Part shown: piece after piece, positions 22,086-33,315 of the stretch
Layout of the letters: each line of letters starts with the position of its first letter
Numbering within the stretch: the first letter of the stretch is position 1
Origin: Opisthocomus hoazin
Lineage: Eukaryota > Chordata > Aves > Opisthocomiformes > Opisthocomidae
Length of the DNA stretch: 64,000 nt
Reading direction: 5' to 3'
NCBI RefSeq assembly: GCF_030867145.1
Contig: NC_134415.1
Location: forward strand, 67,299,300-67,363,299
The notes under the pieces: generated by a model
The model's database searches: none
Told to the model about the DNA's origin: nothing
What the model saw: the letters and a program-made list of their open reading frames with translations, nothing else
Translations under genes and position numbers: made by a program

Positions 22086-25000
22086 AATGGGGCAGTAATT
22101 AGGCACATATATAACACTTAGCGATATTTTTCATTCAGCTTGCCTCCTGAGCAGAAATGGGGTCTAAACAGAGTCATGTAAAGGTTTTCTGAGAAATGGA
22201 TTATAATTTGCTGTCACTCCAGATACAGCTGTTTACATTTGCTGTGATTTGAGTTACAGGCATATGATTTTCCAATACCTGTGGAAACGTAACTCCCACT
22301 AGGTTCTTTTAAGGATCTCTGGATACATTTTTAAATAAGAAATGTCCTGTTTCTCAGAATTGCAGAGAACCCACATTTGCCATTGTTGTCCACTGAATTA
22401 AACCAAAATATTTTATTTGCAAAGAGAATTCAGCAAGCATGAGGGGCCAAAGTGAATTCGGATATCATACTTCTAGTGTCACAAACTTATGAATTACAAT
22501 TGATAAAGGGACTTGAGATCTGTTTCTAAAAGGTGTTTTCATGATATTACATGATGTTTCTCTGGTGTGATGACCGCTTTCCTGAGGATGCTCTGTCAAA
22601 CACTGTCCAGACCCAGGGAAGCATGAGAAAATGGCAGAGGTGGATTGAGATGATAAAGCACAGCCAAATACCCGCAATTTGCATATTTAATTTTTCTCTC
22701 TGACAGTATTTTGTAACTTTACCCTTTCTAAGGGAACATCCACTGCCACAGAACCCCATTTTCTTCAGATGACGCTTTCTGATCTGATTACGTATAACAT
22801 TTTCATTTTCTCCTTACATATAATTTTTTAATTGCCTAGTTATCATTATGCTTCCTGGCCTGTGCTCCTCAGCTATGGATTTAGCTGCTGCCAGCAACTT
22901 GTACACCAATAACTTCTCTCCTGAGCCTTGTCCCCTTTGATCACAAATACTCTGCCCTTTTTTTCCTGTAATCTGGGAAAACTGGGATTTATCTAGCCCT
23001 CCACTGCTTGATGGCTGGGCTGGCTAATCTCTGTGGGAAGGCTCCTTTCCTTCTGTCCTCAGCTGAGGTGAAGGGAAGACCAGAAAGTTTTGAGCCTGCA
23101 GTGTGTCATTCTTGTAACAGAAACTGAATTGGCACTGAGAAGAGTATCCTGCGTATTCCTTGAGACTTAATTCTTTAAGAGTCTTTGATGGAAAGATCTT
23201 GACGAATCTGAGAAAAGAGAGAGAATCAAAGATCAAAGACCAGGAGAAAGAACAAAGCATATGCGCTTCATCCCTGAACTGGTATCTGCTCCAGGCACTG
23301 GTGCACCTTCCACTGGGAGAGGCCGGTCTGGAAATTGAAAGAAGGCTTTCAAAAGACTTGCTGGAAGAAAAGCAGCAGTGAAAGTATTTAAACAGTGAAA
23401 TACAACTCCATAACCCTTTATGGCACTACCTCTTCTCGTGGCCTATTTTCCTAATTCAAAAAGCCACAGTCTTGTGAAGGCCAGAGTGGGGACATAAGAG
23501 CAGTCAGGGATCGGCTGCCTTGCCCTGGTTGCTCGACCTCTGGGGATGCAGAGTGTGGGGTAGATCAGACGTTTGGTAACAGAGGCAGGAGTTGGCATTC
23601 AGACCTCTTTGCTCCCATGCATAGCTGTCCTCAGGCAAGAGGAGCTGCCCTCCACATTTCTCTCTTGTGGTGCTTAGTCCTGCTAGCTTGTGAGGCCAGG
23701 ACAGACTGTGAGTTGGATCCGGGAAGTTTTCCCCAGTGGATTATGCCACAAGCCAGTGAAGAAATGGCAAGGCATGAGAAAATGCCCTGTGCCATGAGTC
23801 CTCTCCCACTCGGAGCAAGGAGAGTAGCTGGCCTGGGAAGTAGCTGTGCTGGGTTGATGCCAGCTGGGAGTTTTCCTTTGTGGAAGATGAATTCTCAGTG
23901 GCTATTTAAGATCAGTTCAGATGGGGGGCAGGAAGGGGAGAACCTGGCCCTTAGGTGGATCATGCTGACACTTCCATGACGATAAACTGGCTGCACCAGA
24001 GCCAATCTACCAACGTAACTAAGCAGACAGCTTGGTATAAAGGACTAAATCCACACTCAAGTGAAGACAGCAGTAAAAAGCCTACTTTCACCTTTGGGAC
24101 TCAAATATAGTCCTACCACTATAAACACTAGCACAGTTTTCTCTTTCGGTGCTGCTTGACAACAGCTTGGTGCTGAGGAGGGAGAACAGTTAAATAAAAA
24201 GCAAATATAAATTTAACTCATTTGCATTGAAACCCTGTAGATGTTCCAGCTCGTGATGCTAGATCTTTCATTGAGAAATGCTGTGTTGCTATCCATGTGA
24301 TGGAGATGCAGGGACAACTTACTTTTTAAAGTTACAAGGGGATGGTTTGGTGTTTTTTTTGTCAGCCGAGTTGATGCAGTAGGAATTAATATTACATATG
24401 AATTAACAATAGTAATTATTATGCTCTGCAATTAGAAGTTCCAGTGTTTTTTGTGGATTTAATAATTTTCTGGAATAGTTCACATACATTGACTCCTGTT
24501 GTCCAAACATTTAATTTAGATTCAACTTTATAGCTGTCCTGAAATGTAACTGGTCATCTGGCCGAAACCAGAAGGCAGCCAATGAAATTCACAGGAAAAC
24601 ATCAATCTGAGCTGAAGAATTCAGAGCACATGTGTGCAATCATTGCTTTTACGTATTCTTTCTGTTTTTCCCCTGCTCCTGCTCCCCCAGCTCCCACCCC
24701 CTGCTTCTTGTTTCGCCGGTTGAAGGAGAACATGCCAACTCTAACAGCACTGTCCGAGGGAAAGGAAAATTAACACCAGCTTGGCTTTTGTACGTTCAGG
24801 ACCTGGTCCAAGAAGGCCACTATAATGAATGTGAGTTTTTCCCCTGCTTTTACCAGGCCTGGGATCTGGCCCAAGTGTTGTGTTGCTGACGTGTATCCGT
24901 GCAGCGTGTGAGGATGGAGGAGGCAGGAGCCAGGATGTGGGTGGCAATGAATGAGCCACGGGCTGGAAGGGAGGAATGAAATGGAGAGGGAGGGCTTGCA

Positions 25001-26005
25001 GGAATTGGGGGGGAGGAGAGGAGAAGTTGGGCAAGCTGGGAGCAGGAGCAGAGGTCTGGGACCACGAGGACATACTGTCTCTTGGGCTGGGAGCTGAGAC
25101 TGGTCTGCTTACTCCTCTGCTGTCAGTAAGCATCTGTGAACACCCACTAGAAATGTGTATTTCTCATCTCCTTCTCCCTTCTATTTCATTCTGCAAAAAG
25201 TGTCCCAGCTCTGTTGCAAACTTCAGCCGGGGAGAGATGTGCCGTGGCTGCAAGGGGGTCACGATCTTCCAGCAAGCCAAGCTGGGGTCACCCTGCTTCC
25301 ACCTCCTGGCATCTCAGGATAAAAAGGTAGGTGATGTTTTTCCAAGGAAGGGTTTGCATCAAAAAACAAACAGGCTTATGTCAAAAGGGCATCCAGGTGA
25401 CTAAGTCAAGCGTTTACCGTCCCGGAAATACTGTAAAGGATGGTACTTGCACTCTCATGTTGAATGATAGCTGTGCAGCTCAGGACAGGGTAGCCTACAG
25501 GACTACTGCCTTAGGTGTAGCCGACGGTGGTAAATGGGTGGTCGATAAGGTGGAAGAAGATTAAGGTCAAAGTGTCTAGTTAATGTTCATGGCAAAAAAT
25601 ATTTCACGCATTGCCTGTGCCACAATGCTTCCAAGTATTGCTGGGTCCTAGGTTTCAAAAAATCAAGAATTTAGCAGATAAACAGATAACTGTGTATTCA
25701 CACATTTGCTGGCATGCCACACATGGTTTCTAGGCTGGACTCGCACAAGTGCACAGGTCCCAGAAAGAGTCTTGGCATGATTTGAGCTTAAGAGGAATTA
25801 TGAAAATGCTGCACGGGTTGGAGATCATGGCTGTTGCAAGGCCTGCCACTCTCGGGGCGTTCGGTTGCTCATCTTTAGCTGTGAATAGTTACATAGCCAA
25901 TTTACGGGTGACAGGTTTCACAGTATTACTTTTCAGCATCTCTCTGGGTTAGAAGTGGTCTGTACATGCATGGAAAGCTGTTTGAGTGTACCAAAGTGCA
26001 CAGAT
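22086..26005. other. Gene desert segment with two weak exon-like blocks
   Basis: No recognised gene. Two plus-strand blocks have good splice-site context: 24,691-24,830 (long pyrimidine tract and CAG before, GTGAGT after) and 25,201-25,326 (pyrimidine tract and AAG before, GTAGGT after). Their reading phases do not join, so if real they are more likely non-coding. Confidence 0.4.
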
Positions 26006-26052
26006 TTATATATACATACATTTGTGTATATACATGCATATGCTATATACAG
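26006..26052 (+). repeat. TATA/CATA-rich low-complexity tract
   Basis: Alternating purine-pyrimidine words (TATATATACATACA, GTATATACATGCATATG) form a short degenerate dinucleotide tract. Probably an old microsatellite. Confidence 0.6.
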
Positions 26053-26338
26053 TATTCATGAACACTGGATGAGAGATAACAGAAAAGCTATACTATCCCA
26101 TACATAAGGGTCTATGTGAAATAAAGGACTCTGCCATAATAATGCCATGACTACATTTGGCACTTTTTAACACCCTTATTGATGGACTCAAAGAAATCAG
26201 GTTGAATGGGGAAATACATTGTCTTCTCAACACCAGAGGGAGCCCATCCGGAATATCACCAACTTGTTGGCAAAGGGAGTGTGCTTTATTCCGAATATAT
26301 CCTCTAAAAATTTCTCTTTTTCTCTCTCTGTCTTATAT

Positions 26339-26460
26339 TTGTGTGTGTGCGCACACAGACACATGCACACACACATATACACACACTGAGGTTCTATCAA
26401 TCACTGCAGATCCACACCATGTGTGCACGTGTGTGTGTGTGTATGTGTGTGCGTGTGTAT
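26339..26460 (+). repeat. Compound (TG)n/(CA)n ... (TG)n microsatellite forming an inverted pair
   Basis: A short TG/GC/CA block (26,341-26,357) contains the perfect 14-bp palindrome TGTGTGCGCACACA at 26,344-26,357. It is followed by a CA-rich arm to about 26,386, a spacer of about 35 nt, and then a TG-rich arm (about 26,420-26,459). The CA and TG arms are complementary, so the locus can form a hairpin. Alternating purine-pyrimidine sequence favours Z-DNA. Confidence 0.9.
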
Positions 26461-29400
26461 AACCAAAGTTGTGCGATGCAGTGTGCTGTATGGTTTTTGT
26501 TTTGCTTTGGTTATTTAATTCATAATTCAGTTGAGATCTGAGATACAAATGCTAAGTAGCTTTTTGGCTTGATGTCATACAAAGTTTTAACACAATGCTT
26601 TTGCTTATGGCCTCCGGCCAATGTGTATGCCTTGCACGTCATTTGTGGATGCTCTCAAGAAAGAATGTGCAGAATTGCATTTATTTTTTGGCATTGTGGG
26701 TTGTATGAAAGCTACTTTAATGCTTTTTCTAGGCCAGCTATTAAAAAAAATGTAATACTACTTGAATTTTATAAACAAGAGTTTAAACAGGGCTGGTTTA
26801 TGTTATTGTTACTCACATTTTACAATGAAGAGGCAACATACTGACCATCAGAAGTCAAACTCAGCTTTTGCTTCCTAGTAAATGTATGTAACAGGTATGT
26901 TGAAAGCTTTTCTTACTGTTGAATCCAATTGTGGTGAACAATATGGAACTCTTATTTAGTTAGAAATTTTGCCACTGGTTTCAAAGGAAGAAGAATGAAG
27001 TACAAACGTGAAGGACTATTCATAGGATAAAATCTACCAAGACTATAAGCAAGGATTTTGGGGGCATGGGCTTCATTTTCACTCTATGGATGTGAAATGC
27101 CCATCAGTAAAAGCTTTCTGACTGGTGGTCTCTGCAGTATCATATGATAAATATGGTTGTAGCAACTACATACAAAATCGAATGTTCCAGCAGTTCAAAA
27201 GGGACATGGCTGGAGGGGTAAATATCTTGGCTGCCTGGAGTGTAAAACAAAGTGGAGCTGTGTTCAATACCTGACAGCTAGTGTTTGGGAGCTGAGATGT
27301 GGACCTTCAGTCTAGACATACCTTCTCCATTTCAGAAGCTTTCCCCAAACTGCGTGGCAGCTGCTGACCTGTTCCTGCAGCCCTGGTTCCTGGCACAACT
27401 GGTGGGACCACGAGTGCAGTAATTTCTGAGAAACATCACAGGAGATGCTAGAAACAGAGGGAATTTCAGGGTGAAAGGTGTAAATGTTTGATGACTCAGC
27501 CCTCACAGCTTTGTCCTGGCAATCTCTTGTCTTAGAAGAAGGGAGAAAAAAAATTGCTCAGAGTGTTTGGGTTAAAGCTCTGTGATGCCCCTCTATTCAC
27601 AACCCAAAGTGAGCAGCATCTTCTCATCTTTGGGTTTTTGCTTGCTCAAAGGAACATCGCTGTAAAATATAACAGACAGAGGCTGCTCTAATTTACAGCT
27701 GTCTGCAGGCTTTTTAAAAACCAGCAGGCAGGACCGCTAGCTTTCCCATATGTGTTTCTTCCTCCTTCCAATCCAGCCCTTGGCAGAAACTGGGGCTTAA
27801 AGGAAAGAAAAGGAATGGCTTGAGGAGATCCTATTCAGAATCAGTTTGTTCCCCCGCAGGCACCTTAGAGATCCCACAGCAAAAAGGAAGGCTAATAACA
27901 GAACCGACTTGGTGTGGTGACATTGATGTGATAAATACCTGCAAAACTGTAATAGAGAGCTGAGAAATACAGTGAGTGATGTTGTATGAAACGAAGAGTC
28001 CTTCGAACACAGGGAGTGACAGAAAGCACTGGAGTAGTGTGGACCATTTGGCTTGGTGATGAACAAGTCATGTACTAAAATACCTATTAAACATAAGCTC
28101 TAGCAACTGCTTTAAAATGCCATCTATTCAATTGATTTTGAAGTGACTTTCAAGTGTGAATATAATTAGTTCTGTAAGAGGAGAAAATGAGATAAGCAAA
28201 CATGTTGCTTAGGTACAGCCTTCAGTGATTATAGGGCTGTATAGCTGTGCTAATTCAAAATTATTGATTTAGAAACAAATATTGACTTCTTTAGATTTTC
28301 TTGTAAACTGGTGAAAAAATCAGCTAGAAGAATGTCGCGTATGCATTAAGTGAGAGCACAATATGTTTGGTTATACCAATTGAAGAAACGGTTGGAGTAT
28401 TTTTGCGTAGTGTGAAAAGGACCAAGAACTCATTTTTTACCTTAAAACATTCCCAAATCCAGGAACTTTAGTTTTGATTACTTCAGGTGAAGTAGTTTTT
28501 ATTATAGTTGAATGTGAAGATTGCTGAAAGAAATCTTATGTGAATGCTTGTTATTGTCTGATCATCTAAATACTTTTAATCAAAGAGGTTTGGAGTCAAG
28601 TGAACAGCTAGACATTGGTATACTACCTCTGAATTTCCAAGCTGGATATGCCTGACATTTTGTAGAATATTAATGCCTTGGTTTTTTTCAGTGTTTGATG
28701 CCTTGACTGTTTCCTAGCTTCCTGTCCTCCAGACTTCTCTAAACAGCTATTGCTGCTCTCTGTCAAACTCCGCACTAGATTCTTTGAGGAAACAGCTTAA
28801 GATCTCTCTGTTAAACGCAATGCTAAACACTTCGCAATCTGTATCAGGAAAAGGGGAGAATTCTGTTGAAAGAAGACTGGGGGATCCTCATCAGTGATGG
28901 GTTTTGAGGACCTGTTGAACCAGCCAGTGTCTGGAATGAAACAAACGTAATTGAGCCTGTACTTAGGCAGGGGAGTGTTGCTGATGACCTCTGGAGAACA
29001 CTGTGATTCTTGAAATACTTTCTATCATTGTAAAATACAGAGTTAAATTCTGTAAATATATTTTTTAAGTATCATAATTTCTACAGATTGGTGGCATAGC
29101 TAAAAATCTGCTTGGAGGCACATCGTTCTGCTCCATTGCATGTTTTTTTTCTTTTTTTGGACTAGCCACTGAATGAAACTTTTCACTTGATGTTTTTGTA
29201 TAATAATGCTGTTGCCACCTTCATTAAATCCTCTGGCACTTTGCCAAAGGATTAACCTTTGGTAAGCAAACAGAAAACAGCAGAGGTCTTGCTCTCACTC
29301 AGGCTTTGCTGCTATATATCAGGTGCTTGCAAGAAGGACAGCATGGCAACACAGCTTGAGAAGGTCTGAAAGCCTCTCAATTCTGGATACCTGTGCAGTG

Positions 29401-30079
29401 CTAAAACACAGCTTTGGCATTTTTGTGTGCCATAATAGCACATAAACAGTCTTCAAAACTTTTTGCGTGAGAGTTATAATTATATCAAATCAGAGCAGGC
29501 CAGCGAAAGAGGATGCACTGGCCATTAGCAAAAGGGAGTTAACAAGTGATGAAGTCAGGAATGTGCTGATGTCTTTAAGCTGAATGAGGGGGATAAAGTG
29601 TGGGAAGTCACAGCTTCGTAGAGATGAAGCCACTGTTGGGTTAATTAATTGGGGTGGGATGCTGCACATTGAGGGGAGGAAAGGAGCTTCATTTGGTACA
29701 TGTCTTAAGTTTCAAGCAGCAGCTACAAAAGATTGTGGAGGTAGGGCAAGGACAGAAGACGTGTTGGGTACAGCTCAAACTGGCAGGAAGCCAAAGGAAC
29801 TTGTCACATATTTGTGAAAATAGGTTGCAGCTGCTAGGGCTAGGAGTTCTTCACTGTGTAAGCAGCACGCTGGGCCTGAATCAGACCCCACACCAACTGT
29901 CCCCACAATTTCTGGCAGGGCTCTGACTACTACAGGTCAGATTTCACACGTGGAGCCTCGTTCTGATAACACAAAATGCCTTGCAGTGGGCTTCCCACAG
30001 TGTAGCATCTCCCCCTGGCCTGACAATGCCAGGTGAAAGGACTTGTTGAGATTTGTTTTGAGGTCCTACATGCCTGTTC
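26461..30079. other. Gene desert segment, no gene recognised
   Basis: AT-rich single-copy-looking DNA without recognisable genes or repeats. Short open frames only. Confidence 0.55.
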
Positions 30080-30161
30080 CTACACACTTGCAGAGTCAGA
30101 GTATGTCGCTTCTCGTCCTGCTACGTGCTTGCAGAATTAGAATATGTCTCTTCTCCCTGAC
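30080..30161 (+). repeat. Diverged tandem duplication, two 41-bp copies
   Basis: Copy 1 (30,080-30,120) and copy 2 (30,121-30,161) align without gaps. Both contain the words CTTGCAGA, ATATGTC/GTATGTC and CTTCTC, with roughly 30 of 41 positions identical by hand count. The duplication is local, old, and not a known microsatellite unit. Confidence 0.75.
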
Positions 30162-31326
30162 TTTTGGCTCTGCAGCAACATCCGAGTAAGCTGTTTCCCA
30201 TTAATGGCAAAGCAAAGGAGTTAATTTAACCATTGGATCAAGGAGTAGAGATGATTGGTTAGCTTGACCAAGTAGTAGCCATTCACCTCATGTTCAAGAA
30301 CAATTTTTAAAGGCTTGCTTGCTTGCTTTTCTTTCAGTCCTAAACTCTTTCTCTTTCCTCCTCTTCCCTTTTTCCATTGAAAACCTTTGGAAACTTTATA
30401 CTGATAAACTTTATCCCAGAGCTTAATTTTTGGATAACTTTGGGGGAGGAAAGGAGAGCATTTTCAAAAACAATTTCTCTGAAAATCTGACTGCCTAAAC
30501 ACATATTTCAAAGTTAATTTGTCCAGAGTATTGCTTGGTTTAACAGTCCTAAATGTATCATCCACCTTCAGAATCATTTTTTTTTTGTTTGGGGGAAAAA
30601 GGATAGTTTTGGGAGACAAGAAGTCACCAAGATTTGGTTTAGAGTGTATAATAATATCTGTAAGGCAAAACACTTACGGATGGCATGACTTGGACTTTTA
30701 ACAGTTTTATATTGTAATAACTATTAATGTCCAATCTTTTCTATTTTTAGGTGCTTTCAGATGAAAATATTATTGTAGAGAAGTTCCAACATATTGTCCT
30801 GGCCTCAGGTAAGCACCACGAAAGCACAATTTTATCATACCTTCTCTCCAAAAATGCCTGTTGGTTTTCAAGAGCGAGAAGAAAGGAAAGGAAGGGCGAT
30901 GGGTTGCTTTTGTTGTTTTACTCCCTAATTTAGTCCAAGATATTAAGTTAAAGCAGCATCAAGGCTCATAAAAACTTAAGTATCTATGCAACGTTCATTT
31001 TGTGCAAGGCTGGAGGCAAGTCTTCAGCACGGATGGCTTTACCCATCCTATGAGTTTCCATCTCTCAGTTGCCCCTGTGAGCAATTTGCTAGCTACTCAC
31101 CCTGTGGAGAAAGAACAAAGTGTGCTGAAGGTAAAGGAAAAGATCCTTTTTTTCCTGTTTTAAAACATAAAGCAAGCAGAACATGAGTCTAAGGGAGGGT
31201 TGCATTTCACTGTTACTCAGTGGTCACATATTGCAGCTATTTATGAACATTTTATAATACCCTAAATATAAGTCCGGAACTTTACAGAGTCTGTAGATGA
31301 GTCCTGGTACTGAAGCCTCAGCTAGA
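30162..31326. other. Gene desert segment with one strong exon-like block at 30,751-30,808
   Basis: The plus strand shows TTTTCTATTTTTAG before and GTAAGC after a 58-nt block that is open in one frame. No protein family is recognised. It is treated as a candidate non-coding exon and not annotated as a gene. Confidence 0.35.
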
Positions 31327-31358
31327 ACAGAATCACAGAATCACAGAATCACAGAATC
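31327..31358 (-). repeat. Four copies of 8-bp ACAGAATC, orphan CR1-type tail
   Basis: Four perfect ACAGAATC units correspond to the antisense of the ATTCTGTG form of the CR1 3' tail. A minus-strand CR1 body would be expected to the right but is not recognisable. The locus is either an extremely 5'-truncated insertion or an independently expanded repeat. Confidence 0.8.
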
Positions 31359-33247
31359 AGAACGTACCACAATACCTGATTTACACCAATTGAAAGTCCC
31401 TAGCTTTGGATGCAGTTCAGATGTTTCACCTCAACCCTCTGTCTGGCCCTGAGAGCTACTTTGTGCGTTTATAAACTTATCTAAATATGACTAATGACAT
31501 TTCCACATGCCCATCATTACACATGTTCATTCTCTCTTTCAAACCTGCATAAGGTGGAGGAGGGGAAAATAGAGGACAAGAGCTGCTTGCTTTTTTTGTC
31601 TGGCTTGCCAAGGGGCACAGAATGTGGCTGAAGCTCCTCTGTCCAGCTTCAGCATAGAAAATAAAGGGGGATCTGGATGCGGAAACGTGAGAAGGTGGAA
31701 TGCTTGCTTTTTTCTTTTTTTCTTTTAAGCATCTAGTCTCCTTGAACTGAAGGACTGATGTTTTTATCTCCATTTTCCCCTCAACTCCATCATGCAAAGA
31801 GTTATTCCAAAATCACTTGGCAGCCGCCAGACAAGCTATTTCCTAACTCTCAAAATAACTCTTGTTTTGAATAGTTCCCAACTCCTTAAAGATGCATCCA
31901 CATGTATGTATGTTTTGCATGGGAAAGAAAACTTACAGTAGAAATAAATACTCATGGTTAATGACTGCTAAAGTCCTGTTACAATCATTATTAAACTTGG
32001 ACTGGTTCTGTGTGTGGAGTCCTAGGCATTAATCAATTTGTATTTGTGATATAAACTGTGCAAGCACTAAGGAAGTGGGCAGTCCTAATCCCAAATTTAT
32101 GCCACCTAAATAGAAAGAGTGAGTCTGTTAGACCCCCATGTTCAAGTAGGGAAGGGAATATTTTTCCTTGCTACAGTCTGAAAAGGCCTTTTAAACACTT
32201 TTGGCTGGCAGCCACATAAACAGAAACACCAAGTCTGACCTACACAATACAAAATAAAATCATGGGGGTGCAGTTTGCCCAGTTTTGCTTGACAGCCTTG
32301 CTTCACTAACTGAGGGTCAGTGCACATTGTTGAATGCTTCTGGTACCTTCCATCTGCTCATGGACTGCTCAAGCAGAGACTTGCCAGGAGGTTTCATCCT
32401 AGCATTGGTCAGTAGTAAGCTTGGCAACTTCATTTACACTATACTTGTACCTGCTCCCTGCTACTTTCATGAAAATGGAGTTAACTTTGGTATTCATCTC
32501 TGAAGACTCTCCATTACAGCAGTAGGAACAATACCAGTAAAGTAGACCTTGGAAACGAAAAGATATCTATACTTGGTGAAAACCAGGGGTCAGCAAATAA
32601 GGCTGGCTTATTTGAATCTATATACAGCATTTCTTGTCTTTTCCAAAGAATAAAAGTTATGGATAACCCTACCAGTGCTTACATAGTAGAAAATGTCTCC
32701 CCTCTTAGGGAAAGAACTGGAGAGATTCATTGCTAGAGAATGATGGCATGATAAAAGCATTCTGAAGTTGCGCATTTCTCAACCAGTTATCATCTACTTC
32801 TTCTTAACCTAACTCTTTCTGCTTGGAGGCAGACTGAGGATTTCCAGCCTTCCCTCCACTTCAAACTGGAGCTGTGAAAAGCTGTTGCTCTGCTTCATCT
32901 GGGCTTGTTGCTGTCTGGGCCCTATCGTCCTCTTCCCCTTTGGGAATCCTGAAGAATTTGAAGAACGCCACACTGCTCAAGAAGAGAGAAGCTCCCACAT
33001 GTATTGGGGTCCCCTTCACAAGCACATTTGAAAATTAGCCTTATTGCTTATTTCAGTAGATTTCCAGTCCACAGATTGTTTGTTTCTAATTAGCTGCTTC
33101 CAATTCCAATAAGTAAAATGTACTCATATTATGCAAATGCTGATGACTTGCTCAGGCCAAAAATGATAGAAGGTAGAGTTAACTAAGGAAAATAAAAAGC
33201 TGAGAAAGCAGTAAGTGATAAGCAAGTATTTGTCTGTGATGCATCAC
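31359..33247. other. Gene desert segment, no gene recognised
   Basis: No gene or further repeat recognised. Open frames at 31.5-31.8 kb and 32.1-32.5 kb are short and featureless. Confidence 0.5.
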
Positions 33248-33315
33248 TGGACTGGAAAAGTTGAACCAGTTGACCTCCAAAGGTCTGTTCCAACCTGAAT
33301 TATCCCATGATCCTA
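33248..33315 (+). mobile_element. Short CR1 3'-end fragment
   Basis: TTGAACCAGTTGACCTCCAA followed by AGGTCTGTTCCAACCTGAAT and a degenerate ATCCCATGATCC tail is the standard CR1 3' UTR end in sense orientation. It can be compared with the same region of the large copy at about 44,738-44,790. It is diverged by several substitutions and severely 5'-truncated. Confidence 0.75.

Noticed and set aside
26156..26548. Open frames rich in Cys/Val/His/Thr around 26.3-26.5 kb
   Set aside because: They are translations of the CA/TG microsatellite.
26795..26880. Possible minus-strand MIR piece (CATTTTACAATGAAGAGGCA)
   Set aside because: Only a short stretch resembles the MIR core; too weak to call without alignment.
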